Both the position numbers and the translations under genes were made by a program. The notes under the pieces were generated by a model that did not search any database, was not told the DNA's origin, and worked only from the letters and a program-made list of their open reading frames with translations. From NCBI GenBank assembly GCA_037074705.1, contig CM073592.1, forward strand, positions 23,470,629 through 23,534,628: a stretch of 64,000 bases of DNA. The letters are read 5' to 3'. The stretch is from Zhengitettix transpicula. Its lineage: Eukaryota; Arthropoda; Insecta; Orthoptera; Tetrigidae. Positions 39,701-50,951 of the stretch are shown piece by piece (within the stretch, counting starts at the first letter, position 1; each line of letters starts with the position of its first letter).

Positions 39701-42700
39701 ATTCCCCTTATGGAATTTTTTTCTGCATCATTATTTTGTCAGAAATTTCTCGTGAAATTTTCTCTTTACGTTTCTGCTTTCGATATTTATTTATTTTCCC
39801 GGTCAATGCTCGAAATTTTATTTTTAACGACGTTTGTGAACCTTATGAAAAATTATTTACTACTAATAAATCTTCACTGTTATATTTCCAGTTGAGTATT
39901 CGTTTCTATTTATGATCGTACGGCCTACAAATTGATCTCGTCATCCAATTTTCTCCCCACGCACTTCATCTTCAAATGTGATTGCCGTTTTACGTTTCTC
40001 TTCTACGGTTCTATGATTTTGTTTCTCTTAATCGGTATACTCCCTCTGTAAAACTACTTCTTTTCCATATTATTTTAAATGCGTTTTCACACAGCGTCCA
40101 TTTTGAAGCGATTTATTTACAGAGCCTTTGTATTTTCCTCGATATTCGTGACCGTCCCGTTTCTATCTTTTGTAAGATTGGAGTAAAACCGAAGCCACGT
40201 CGTGATTCCGCACTGGTACTGGCTGGGAAGGTTTTCTCTTTAGCCTCAATAAACCAGGAGGCGTAGAGGTCTTCAGGTCGGCCTCAGTGAAAGGCGTATT
40301 ACTCCACCGCATCGTAACTACACCACGCAACTCTATTTAGTCTGCAGTGGACTATAAAATACACGGCTTCAACATTCCGCTCAACACTTTGCAGACGCGC
40401 AGGGTCAATCCCGTGGGAAAATGTTCCCGGTAACATTGAAAAGTTGCCTCCTAGCCTTGCCTCATAGCAAGAATTACCTTCCTGGGAATTGCAATAAATA
40501 ATTCTTTGATATTCAATAACTATTTATCATATTTCCATATTGTAAAATACCGTCAGAAAGAGCAATATATGGTTACTACGCAAATAAAGTATCCGCAATT
40601 ATTAGATTACATCTTAAAGGTCGCGAAATTATAAATATATCATTAGGTTTTGACGCAAGCTCAAGTCCGCCGCATTCTCCAGAAATGATACAGAGTTTGT
40701 TTGGCCGAATAAAATGTTGATTTTAGAATATTAATATATAATAATTATAAATAGAGTGGATCTAACAGGAAGAAGCCCAACAAAAATAACACAATGCTTT
40801 TACTAATGATTTAAAAATATCTGGGAAACCTGAATGGTTTAATAAAAGATCAAGGTTTAGTAATTAATAATTTTTTTAAAAAAAAACAAGTATTTGAGAT
40901 GAAAAATAGAGATTCACAATTTGACAACCTTGGAAAGTGTCAGGAAATAGGAAAAAAAAACATCAGCCCATTAGTTAGAAATATATTTAAAAAATTTAGA
41001 ACTGTTATAATAAAACAGACATGAAGTTTCATCCATAATTTTGGCACGTCTTCAGGAGTTGTACATTTCAATAAAATTATACTTTAGTAATCTAAAAATT
41101 CCAAGAAAACTAAATTTTACAAACATAATCAGTTGTGTCAAAAATTGTAGAACATTACTTAAAATTAATTACGTGAAATTTAGATGAACATAAATTTCTA
41201 AGGAGCGATTTGTTGTGTTACAATTTTTTTTTATTTCCATCGTTATTAAAAATTCAACAATACTCTCACTATATGTGTTTATTAGTCATTTTAGCCGCTA
41301 ACGTGTGTGCAAATCGTACCTTAATAATTTATGTTCATCCCTAAATTCATGTAATTAATTGTAATTAATTTTCTATAAACTTACTTACGTAATTTTATTA
41401 GAAATTAACGCGTCTGTAAAATGTTCTTTTCTTTGAATTTTTAGGTTTTATAATTTATCATTTAATTTAAATTTATAACATCTGAAGAGATCGCAGAAAT
41501 TAGGGATGAAACGTCGTGTCTGCTTTATTACAATGTTTAAAAATATTCATAATCAATTTCTGGATAATGTTTTCTTATTTATTTAAAGAAGTCTGATGAA
41601 TATAATTATTAATGACAGGAAGAGTGAACAAGTTAAATCTTTTAAATATTTAGGATCAATTGTTAATAACACAACTAAGGAAAATTTTAAAAAAATAGTA
41701 CTTCTTGGCAATAAAGCATATTTTGCTCATCGTGGTTTATTTAAAAGTAAATTAATATCAAGGGTAGACATGGACTATCATAAATTCTGTTGTAGCATAT
41801 ACTTGTGAAACCTGGGTTTTTGAAAGAAGTCAGTAATATTTGAAAGAAATCTACTAAGAAAAATATATAGAGCAACTAGTGGATCATAAGGCACACGGAG
41901 AATAATGAAGAACTTGACTGAATAATTAAGGGTAAAAATATTATCAAGTTCACAAAACCCCAGAGATTTAACTGAATTGGTCGTGAATATAGGATCTAAG
42001 ACGACAAACTGTTTAAAAATATATTTAAGTGTAAACAAACAGAGGATTCACGAACGAAAGGAAAACACAGAGACTAATGTAGAAGCAGATTTGAAACTTA
42101 TTTAATTTAAAAACTGGAGGACTTGTCCCAGGAGAGGAAGAAATGGAATTCAATAGTTGACAAGGCTAAAACATTCTGAAATTAGTGTCGTAGGGACTGA
42201 AAAAGGAGGAGATTATGATTTGTAACCTAGACTTTTATTGTAATGCGTTTGAGACTTCATGGAATTGAAGGTCAAATATTCGCAGCCAGTACGAAGTTGA
42301 CACGACAGTCTGGCGCGCGAGAAAGATAAATATTTGTCTATAAGAAATGTTAACTTTCTTAAACAGGCTTGAACCTACAACACTGAAAATCGTTAACTTC
42401 AAAACGTAAATAGCGACTATTGAGAAATTAATCTCTGCAGTAAATTGAATGTATCGTTTAACAATTAATATTTTATTGTCATTTGAGTCAGGAACATAAA
42501 ATGCGAATGAATGAGATATTATAATACAAAAAATACAGAAACTTTTTACGTGAATGGATATTGGTCTTAACAACTACCTAAAAAATTCTATTTATTAACA
42601 TTTCCAATTTGCATATAGTACGCAATAGAAATATGTCGAATGTTTATCATTTTATTTTATCAAAAATATAAAGAGTGTTTGGAGTAGACTTAATGGTAAG

Positions 42701-45700
42701 TCCTTCGCAAGTACTTCTATTTAGACGCAAAAAAATATTTGTAAAGCATCATAAAATATAATTTATAAAAATTCAACAATACTGTTTTAGTGATATTGAA
42801 TTTTTACGCTGGTTTTATTAATAAGTTGTATTTAATAAAAATATTTGTTTAACGACTAGTTTAATTTTGATATAAATAGTCTTTAAAATACTTGTACGAA
42901 TTTTTTATTTGAAATCATCCCATAAAATTTATTTTTTGATTCTAACGTATATTAATTTAAAAAATCGGACACTTATAATAATATTAATTAATAAACAAAA
43001 GGCCTGGAGTCAGAAAATTATGTTGTTAATAACAAAAAAAATTAAAATATATTCCGATGTTTCGTCCTTATTTAATACTTCTTCAAATTTGATAATTTAA
43101 TATATACATCAAAGCAAAAAATTTAGAGGCAAGGTTTTGCTGTCTTGCCTGATGAAATTATAACTGAAGAGGCCCTAAACAATGACGAAACGTCGGTACA
43201 TTTAATTTTATTCGTCAATAAAAATAAATTTCTTCCTCTATGCAGTTAGTTTATTTATCTTTAATTAATTAAAAAAACTTGAAAGAATATTGTTAATTTA
43301 TGATTTGATATTGTATATTGTAATTCATTGTTTGTTCCTTACTATATTTAGGCCAAATAAAAATATTACTATTTTTCTTTCACATCAATTTTTAAGGAGA
43401 AAAAAAATTATATATGTGACATTTGAAATATTATATTGTTTGTTATTTACTCCACTTGCGACACCGTAGAAACATAACAAGTAGTATCGATAGCATCGAT
43501 AAACCTTTCAGACACAACCTGAAGAGGTTTCAAATAAGAACAGAAACGTTTTTGTGCTGTTAATTTAAAATTTCCTGATAAATAAATAAAAAATTGTATG
43601 TTAATGGTCGTAATTATTTTTAATCTGTCATTTGAAGTATAAAATGGCGAATATCACACGAACAACACGTTTACAGCGTCCTCTGCGTAATTCAGTGATC
43701 GCCCGTTCAAATTTGTATCTGTTACTTCGCACGAGCAATTTTCCATTTAATTGTACTATTTAGGAAGGGAAACTTTACGTAAAGCTGCGTGGAATGTCGT
43801 TTACATTGTTTACTCAGACTTCCGCGAAACAACTCAATGTCGACAAACAAATAATTACATGGATTTTTCCATGTGAATCACGCGACCGCTGCTAATCGCA
43901 TTGTGCAGGAGAAGAAACGAAAGTTTCGCTCAAGAATAGCGCACACTAAACTACCTTACAGTCTTTATTTACTTTTTTAAGTGATTGGTTTGATTCGATT
44001 GTCGGAGAATGGGGAGCTGGAACACACAGCTTAATCATATTCATGGATTTTTTTTTATATTAACCAGGGTAAGGTCGTGGCGTCAACCGAAATGTTTAAT
44101 ACACGCAAATAATCCTATTTTATCACGCATATGTGGTTTTTTATTTTTTTTTATTTTTAGGGCAACAGGCTACATGAGGGTAATCCACGTTGGGCAACTC
44201 CCCTTTAATAGCATAGGAAGGGATTTGAAAGGGGGGATGCGGAAGGGTAGAGGAAGGTATCCAAGGGTGAACTAGGGCCCCGGGGCTATATTTTAAGGAT
44301 CCTACCCGGTATTCGCCTAAAGAAATCCAGGGAAAACTCTAGAAAAACCTGCATCAGGTAGGTCGGGCATTGGGTACTTGTCCCACGCCCTTCCGATAGC
44401 GGGAGAGGAGTTTGCTGTGGGGACGCCGCATTCCCTTCTCCGTGCCTCGACCAGTTTAGGAGGCAGCTGGCCGACTATTCCAATGGGAATAGCGAACAAC
44501 TCTTACCGTATGCCCAAGGTCTGCGACCCCGGAACATACACCTCTCAGGTGCCTCGGTTTGTGGGAACCTTAGTTCAAAAACGGAGAGGAAAGGCATCCC
44601 CAAAGGTAGCCCCTTATTGGAAAAAATTATCCGTGAGTGTACATAAAAAAATTATTTGTTCTTCGTGAATTAACTAGAGTCGATATTTTTGGTAATTTAT
44701 TGATTATATAGCCCCATATTTTTTTATCAGGCACATAAAGAAATAACAAGGAAAATTTCTTCAAACCATTGATTGTTGACAGGCTTTAGGCGTTTGGCAC
44801 CATCAGTTCCATTTTTGATAAAATTTTTGTATACAATTTCTACAATAAAAATAAATTATCTTATATATAATTTAATATTATTTAGTCGTGGTGACCATTG
44901 TAATACATACGGGCCTAAACCTTTTAAAGGCAAATTATTTTCTGATTTATGAGAACTAAATTCTCATTCTAATCGCGACAGTTATCGTGCTAATTATATG
45001 TCACACGTGGCAACGATTACGTGTATCGACGTAATTGATTGATTGACGTGTTCTTTAAGCCTCTGACTAAAAGGTGGAAGACCGGTTTTTGTTTGATAAA
45101 TTTTATATTTGGGAAAAAACCCATGGATCCTGTTCAGGACGATGTAGGTTATTATTACTTCAGGATCTCATGAGAGATTCATGGAAAATCCGAAAGTATT
45201 TAAAATTGTTCACAGTCGGAAATACTGATGCAACTAATTATAATGACGTTTTAGTTGGCCACCATAACTTAACAATTTTTAATTAATAAATCTATTATGT
45301 ATTATTAAATTATATATTTTTACTGTAATAATTGTATACTAAAATGTATTGAAACATGAAGCTGATGATGGCAAACGTAGGAAGTTTTTCATAAATAAAA
45401 TAAATGGTTTGAAGAAATATCCCTTGTTATTTCTTTGTGTGACTGATAAAAAATACCGGGCTCCAAAAAATTAATTTAAATATAGTATTGAGTTTAATGC
45501 TAACATTATACAAACACAGATAAGTGGAACGTCTAAGGAAGGCGATAAATGGACAATATCTTCATCAAAACGACGACACAAATACTAGTTTTACACCTGT
45601 TCCAAGGTTTCTGGGAATCTTAAGACAGCTAACCTAAGGAATCTATCTACGCATGTGGACAATGAACCTTTGTCGTAAAAAAATTATGTCTTAAATGCTC

Positions 45701-48700
45701 ATTTGTTTTAAATATTTTTCTTCGACTTTCCGTAACCAAGAAACTTCAGCAAATTCTTTCCTCACCATTACACCGCTCAAGTAATTCTATATTTACGGAG
45801 AGTGAGGGTTTCAAAAAATCCACGGTTTCGTGTTAGAACTAACAAAAGAAATTAGAACGTAATTAAATGTTTTGAAGCCTCCCTTCAGTTTCAATTGGTA
45901 ATTTAGAAAATAAAATATCTCCGAGGCACCTCGGCCTGTTTTGAGAGGTGTATGTTCCGGGGTCACAGACCTTGGGCATACGGTAAGAGTTGTCTCTATT
46001 CCCATTGGAATAGTCGGCCAGCTGCCTCCTAAACTGGTCGAGGCACGGAGAAGGGAATGCTGCGTCCCCACAGCAAACTCCTCTCCCGCTATCGGAAGGG
46101 CGTGGGACAAGTACACAATGCCTGACCTACCCGATGCAGGTATTCCTAGGGTTTTCCCTGCATTTCTTTAGGTGAATGCCGGGTAGGATCCTTAAAATAT
46201 ATCCCGGGGGCCCCAGTTAACCCTTGGCTACCTTCCTCTACCCTTCCACATCCCCCTTTCAAATCCCTTCCTATGCTATTAAAGGGGAGTTGCCCAATGT
46301 GGATCACCCTCATGTAGCCTGTTGTCCTAAAAAAAATGGCTGTTAGATCCCAGCACTTTGACGTCATTTTTTATTTCAGATCCTGTGGACCGCGTTGTCC
46401 GTGGCGCTGGGACTCGAGATCAGAGGAGAGATTATCCGAGGAGTTCCATGCATCAAGAGACATCACCAACTGTTCTGCCCCACCGCTGGAAACAGCTACC
46501 CCATGTGAGTGTATTTTTAAAATAAAATAAAATGAAATACGACAAATTTTACTATAATTTTTAACGTTAAATGCAAAATGCTCGTGAATATTCACAGCTT
46601 ACGAATGAATTTTGAGCCATGAGGTGGTGAAAGAAATTTTGCCACTTGGCCCAACTGTTAGAGGAACACGTTTCCAAATGACGTACTTCTGTTTATTTCT
46701 CTTCTTTACGAAAGTTATATGATTTAGAGTTGCGGCTCGCTTAAAGAAATTCTCAAAAATGGCCACACTGATGGATCAGACTCTACGGTGATGATTTAGG
46801 AATAGAGACACATTGAGACGCTTTCACACTTGACACAGTGACCTATTTCTATTTATTCTTCGCTTTCCTGAGAAAGTGTTTCCTATCGGGGTAAGGAAAT
46901 GTATTGCCAACAACAAAAGGAAAATCCAACATGTACTATTTCTTCTACTTTCTCTTTATTTATTAATCCTTGTCCTTTCTCCGAAAGTTCTATCTTTTTT
47001 CTGTCTACATTTTTCCGCTGATTTCCCTTAAATTATATTATAAGCCTACTTCTCATTATTATGAGAATCCACTAAAAAAATTAATATTCTTTTGCTACAG
47101 CTCGCCGAAAAAACCTCCTTTATTTGTTTGTTTTTTAATGGGCTCAGCGAGATTAATTTGTCCCGCAATACAAATGTTCTCGTTTTCTAAAATGGTAGTT
47201 TTATGGTCATTAAAAAAAATTTGCTTTGCCTGTAGCATTCTACTTCGACGCTTTTCTTCCTTTGTCTTAACACCTGAATTGTTTTCCTATTTACACGCAA
47301 TCTGAACATATTTTATAGTCCAATAAATTCAAAACCTTCAAGATTGCTTTTCTACCATCGCGATCCTCAGAAGAATTTTAGAACCAGCATATATTTGTGA
47401 TCCAAAAATTTTCACATAGTATTTAATGATTTTCAGCTCGTTTGATCCATTTCTTTTTACCTTGGTTCTTCCTGGGTTGAAAGGATATTCCCTCAAAAAC
47501 TTGGAAAACGTTTTAGATTTATTTGTTTGGTTAATTAGTCCTCCAATGGTGACTGAAGCTGAACGGGAATGTTTCAAATGAGAAAAACGGAGTTGTTTGT
47601 AAAGAAAGGTGTGTCCAGAGAAGAGTAGGAAGGCCAGTGTGGGTCCGCATTTGCTTTGCGCTGGGTTGGGCCGCGTAGGTTCAGCTTCCTGTCATCTCGT
47701 CCGCCTTCAGACACCTAAATCAAAGTAATTCCTTACAAACGTCTGGCGTGTGTTCTTCGTACTATGAGATTTATAACGAGTGTTTAATTAAACGCAAGTG
47801 ATGAATTAATCTTTCTGTGTGGTGGTAGGAAACCTACGTACGAGGAAAAGATACACTAAAAATCAAATTGAAACCAGAATTCTTCCCTGGAATCAGAAAA
47901 GAATCTCCTGCACTTTGAAGGAAATTCTACTCGGTCTGTCATCCGTATTCGGTGATGATTCTTTATCTGCAGTCTGCGGTTTCCGTCCTTCCTGTGCATC
48001 GAAGTTTCCCCGTTCCAGGACTTGCTTCAAATTCACCGAACACGTCAAAGTAATTTTTAGATGAATACAAAAATCTACAGCTACAGTACTGAAATTTCTT
48101 AACACGAGCTTGCTAACTTATAAAACCCATGACTTTGTTAAATTAGTGTTAATGACACGATTTCCTTTTCCGTAATGGCTGACCCTGGCATCTTATAAAT
48201 GTAATCAAGTATATGACCTCTTATATCTCTATAATACAAATAACTAAAGAAGAAACTCATCCTCAGCCACACAGTTACTATTTCCTTCTAAGCACTAACT
48301 TATTGCAAAATAGTTTAATATCAGAAAGATATTCTATGGGTAGTTGAAGAAAAAATCCCTCCCTTTTTTTGGGGAATGCGTGACATCTATTGCTGGATGG
48401 TGATAAGTGAATAACAGTTTTAAAAATCGTCCCCAGTTCTTAGAATAATATAAATAATTAATTTTTAACAAAAACAGCTTCCATTTTTAAAATTTATTTA
48501 TTATAGTAGCTACAAGCTCAATTTTCAACGTTCTTATTTTTCTAATGATCAAAACAATGATTTTTGTTTTCAGAGATCGGATCGAACGGTTCATAGACGA
48601 AAATAAAGCATTGATGAAACGGATGTACGGTGAATTTCAAATGAATACAGAGTACGGCCCACCATACGAGCAACAGCAGCAGCAACAACAACAGCCGGGG

Positions 48701-50951
48701 CGGCGCAGCGTGAAGAGAGAAACGCGATCCTCAACGCCGACGCCGCCCCCGGACCTACACGCAGCCCCCGGCCTCGATCCTGTCACGGACAAGTCTTCAG
48801 CTTCTGCAGAGTCCTACTTCGGAAAGCTAAGACCCTCCAGGCAGTCCTTCCGCAACAACAACCAGTCAAGTGACACTGGCAGGTGAGACAAATTACCGTC
48901 AGGGTGGACCAAGGGCCCTCAATTAGCAGTATAAAATATGTGTGCCCTCATTAAGATTCCAAATTCAACTAGTGCTGATAGATAAGAAAAATATACATAC
49001 CAAAAAACAAATTTTGCCCCACCAGGCTCTAATTCTTCAATAACTTCTACAGCCTTAACAATAGAGACAGAAATATCATGTGCTCATAACAAATTACTTC
49101 ATGGCTTATGAAATATGGTATAATATTTAAGGATACTGCATCTGAGAAAGGAAATATTTTTAGTAATTAAATGTATGCCATTATAATTAGGTCATTTACT
49201 AAATACTCAGCTGGGGTGTAAAATTAATTCACTCTGTCTCCAAACATTCAGAAAAAAGGATTAACAAATTTGGTATGTGAACATACCTATATATAGAAAA
49301 TGAAAAATATAATCTGTTCCTTAAAATATGTGAGTTAAAATCAGAGCCCATGCAGATATTAATTGAATCGTTACTCATATTATTACTGAATTTGAAAAAT
49401 TAATATGATTAAGTATATCGTTTAAATATATCGAAGAAATAAATAATTGTACCTGAACATTTTATGAACTAAAACTTGAGCGAATAGGAATTAATATTCC
49501 TATAGATTTTGTAATTTTAAGTAATTCATATGTTAGTTGTTTTGAAGAAGTGACCAGTCTAACATTTTAATGACAAGGCTTTAATTATGAAAGAAAAACA
49601 TTAAATAATATTTTAATTGATTCAATGGTTGGTTCATATAAAATGACATGTCATTATTACTTTTGGGAGAAATGTATAGTTCAGATTTACAATTGTACTA
49701 CACCTGTGTGTATGAGCAAAGGAATAGAAGTAATGAAATATCATTAATCACAGTTCTATTCACCCGTACTGTAACATACACTGTTACATGTGTAATGACA
49801 GTACACAATTACATTAACAATATAAAGATACATATTGATAATATTGAGTTATATATTTGGAATAATAATTTATTTGGAAAAATAGTATTTAAATAGACCA
49901 ACAAAATCATATTAAAAATCAAGTTTTTGCCTACAACTTAACTCCACAATTTCTAGTTAAAAGTTTTTGTAATTAAATTAATCTCTTACAGAATTGATGC
50001 TTGTGAGTCAAAGGTAGAAATTGTGACTCCTTATTGGGCCTCCAACAGTGCTGGAAAAGTTCGAGCTATAGTTAACACACAGCATTTTGAACAAGCTATA
50101 CATCAGGAAGTTTGCTCGTGAGTACCTAAAATAAAATCTATGTTACGTGAATAGAATAATTTCAGTTTTTTGAAACAGACAATTGAGTCATAGACAACAC
50201 AGAACAACCCAAAAACAAAGCAAAGGAACTCTTAAAAGATTTATGTCCTTTCAATTGTTGTACACTTAATACAAGACTACATTAATACATAACAACTGAT
50301 TAATAATATATGCTTTGTAATTAAGAGTAAAAAATATTTCTTTTAAGTTTATAGAGTGAAGAGCTTACAGACCATATTATTACACACATATACTTCTATA
50401 GCCATTTATCTTTTATTACATTCCTCAGTTTTGATTTATGTTATTGCATAATAATCTTTGATGACACAAAATATGACTTATTATGTTTCATGTGACACAA
50501 TGTAAACAAGACTCTGTACCAACATTAGCAGCACAATATGCTTTCACATTCTATCTGTAGTTTCGAAGAAAACACTTTAATTAAGATTTTAAATCTTTTC
50601 TGGTCTGCAATTAATTTATCATCTGAAAAAATATTTACCAACTTTTTACTTCTCTAATTGACTGAAGTTGAGAGAAATTCTTTTCTACATAAATTGACAA
50701 GAATGATTAGTGGTAAGTTCTAGTTTTAAAATTAATTCAAACTCAAACCTTGAACATATGTCTTCTTTTGTCCCAGCAGTAAATCTCAGACCAAACGTTG
50801 TTCTGGGGACTGTGGATGTGAGCAGAAGTATAAATGGCACCGACTACTAGCATATGACCCAGATAATGACTGCAAAGGCATTTTCATGGATTGGTTTCTC
50901 TTCCCATCATGCTGTGTTTGCCGATGTGCACCATTATTTGATAACAAGTGA
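27087..50951 (+). CDS. spz6: Spätzle-family secreted cystine-knot ligand (probable spz6), complete, 5 exons
   Basis: Exons join as 27087-27116, 46380-46504, 48574-48882, 49992-50117 and 50780-50951, giving 762 nt and 253 residues plus TGA. Every junction has GT donor, AG acceptor and matching phase (0,2,2,2). Residues 1-21 are a signal peptide ([10 protein letters not shown] then a hydrophobic run, likely cut after VALG). A pro-region follows: C34 and C43, the conserved block [17 protein letters not shown] at 50-66, eight glutamines at 85-92, a dibasic SVKR ending at 100, and a Ser/Pro-rich linker. The C-terminal knot runs from about 156 to 246 with ten cysteines, including CSGDCGC and FPSCCVCRC. 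Family members are secreted pro-proteins cut to release dimers that bind Toll receptors in immunity, development or neurotrophic signalling. Assignment to spz6 rather than another spätzle rests on remembered similarity of the knot block around [19 protein letters not shown]. The family call is firm, the paralogue less so. Confidence 0.88.
33011..33058 (+). repeat. Dispersed 48-bp repeat, copy 1
   Basis: Starts ggaccgttgcatagggacag and is repeated with two mismatches at 37194-37241. The flanks differ, so this is a short conserved part of some older dispersed element. Confidence 0.65.
33160..33715 (+). mobile_element. Full-length poly-A-tailed SINE-like element with 12-bp target-site duplication
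   Basis: The duplication aactataattca occurs at 33160-33171 and 33704-33715, enclosing about 532 bp. The 5' part has a small hairpin around ctgcgagag/ctcgcag. The body includes gcccgacctacccgatgcag and gaatgccgggtaggatcctt. The end is cctgttgccct followed by an A-rich tail. This is the longest of six copies and defines the family here. No convincing tRNA A/B box was seen at its head. Open frames inside it on both strands (for example 33175-33519) are not genes. Confidence 0.85.
36685..36734. repeat. (AT)n microsatellite, 50 bp
   Basis: Uninterrupted AT dinucleotide run inside spz intron 1, within a GC-richer stretch. It creates artificial Tyr-Ile reading frames. Confidence 0.97.
37194..37241 (+). 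repeat. Dispersed 48-bp repeat, copy 2
   Basis: Same orientation as copy 1 at 33011, 4.2 kb away, 46 of 48 bases identical. The sequence afterwards (cctcgcccgaaaagcaagc) is not shared. Confidence 0.65.
41003..41534. repeat. Unit bounded by about 56-bp inverted repeats with CTGAAGA-GAAAC motifs
   Basis: Left arm 41003-41058 (minus) and right arm 41479-41534 (plus) both read, outward, tCTGAAGA, 18-19 bases ending ggat, GAAAC, then a block like gtgtctgctttatta. The arms are diverged but collinear. The dead LINE fragment starts 55 bases to the right. Confidence 0.65.
41590..42210 (+). pseudogene. Decayed LINE reverse-transcriptase C-terminal fragment
   Basis: The first intact stretch reads [16 protein letters not shown] and [19 protein letters not shown], the familiar end of a non-LTR retrotransposon reverse transcriptase. 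In shifted frames there follow [32 protein letters not shown] and [13 protein letters not shown], in the order expected for LINE ORF2 tails. Several stops and frameshifts break it. The 5' part of the element is missing. Confidence 0.78.
43164..43195 (+). repeat. CTGAAGA-N16-GAAAC motif
   Basis: CTGAAGA at 43164-43170 and GAAACGTC from 43187. It is preceded at about 43149 by cctgatgaaatt. No good stem in the spacer. Confidence 0.4.
43519..43549 (+). repeat. CTGAAGA-N17-GAAAC motif with short stem
   Basis: CTGAAGA at 43519-43525 and GAAACG from 43543. The spacer can form a four-pair stem (gtt-c with g-aac, one bulge). It lies 355 bases after the copy at 43164 in the same orientation. Confidence 0.42.
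44137..44590 (-). mobile_element. SINE-like element, minus orientation
   Basis: Reading on the minus strand, the copy runs from about 44590 (gaactaaggttcccac region) to a T-rich stretch at 44137-44158 on the plus strand, its poly-A tail. It closely matches the copies at 33172 and 45921. No clear target-site duplication. Confidence 0.82.
44718..45454. repeat. Unit bounded by about 95-bp inverted repeats
   Basis: The left arm (44718-44815) and right arm (45360-45454) share atttttttatcag, cacataaagaaataacaagg, atttcttcaaaccatt and a caccatcag/catcatcag block in reverse complement. The right arm reads gctgatgatggcaaacg outward. The interior has no recognisable coding sequence. Confidence 0.7.
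45921..46336 (+). mobile_element. SINE-like element, 5'-truncated, next to spz exon 2
   Basis: It begins inside the family at ccgaggcacctcgg and ends with an A-run at 46329-46336, only 43 bases before the spz exon 2 acceptor. No target-site duplication is evident. Reading frames of 60-100 codons within it are shadows. Confidence 0.85.
46380..46504 (+). CDS. spz6: spz exon 2 (residues 11-52)
   Basis: Acceptor ttatttcag at 46371-46379, donor GTGAGT at 46505. It encodes the rest of the signal peptide ([11 protein letters not shown]) and the start of the pro-region with [10 protein letters not shown]. It ends two bases into the Ile-52 codon. A SINE copy ends 43 bp upstream of the first base. Confidence 0.87.
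48574..48882 (+). CDS. spz6: spz exon 3 (residues 52-155, pro-region)
   Basis: Acceptor ttttcag at 48567-48573, donor GTGAGA at 48883, phase 2 at both ends. It encodes [19 protein letters not shown], a run of eight Gln from mixed CAA/CAG codons, the basic RRSVKR and a low-complexity Ser/Pro/Thr linker. The frame stays open upstream to 48545, but that part lies before the acceptor and is intron. Confidence 0.92.
49992..50117 (+). CDS. spz6: spz exon 4 (residues 155-197, first half of cystine knot)
   Basis: Acceptor cttacag ending at 49991, donor GTGAGT at 50118. It encodes C159, the strand block [19 protein letters not shown] and C196. This short exon is one of the most recognisable family signatures in the window. 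Confidence 0.94.
50780..50951 (+). CDS. spz6: spz exon 5 (residues 197-253, second half of cystine knot, stop)
   Basis: It encodes [38 protein letters not shown] and stops at TGA 50949-50951. The acceptor is a tandem cagcag. Use of the second AG gives EVC-S-K; use of the first inserts one extra Ser. Candidate poly-A signals AATAAA follow at 51139 and 51511. Confidence 0.94.

Larger units (their letters stand above)
27117..46379 (+). other. spz intron 1 (19.3 kb)
   Basis: The intron is bounded by GTGAGT and ttatttcag. It contains three SINE copies (33172-33703, 44137-44590 minus, 45921-46336), a dead LINE fragment (41590-42210), inverted-repeat units at 41.0-41.5 and 44.7-45.5 kb, hammerhead-like motifs and microsatellites. 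GC-richer stretches at about 36270-36890 and 38040-38400 hold open frames without recognisable domains. No nested gene was recognised on either strand. Confidence 0.7.

Noticed and set aside
48545..48573. Upstream start for the polyglutamine ORF
   Set aside because: The bases lie before a clear acceptor, and the frame joins exon 2 perfectly, so this ATG is intronic.
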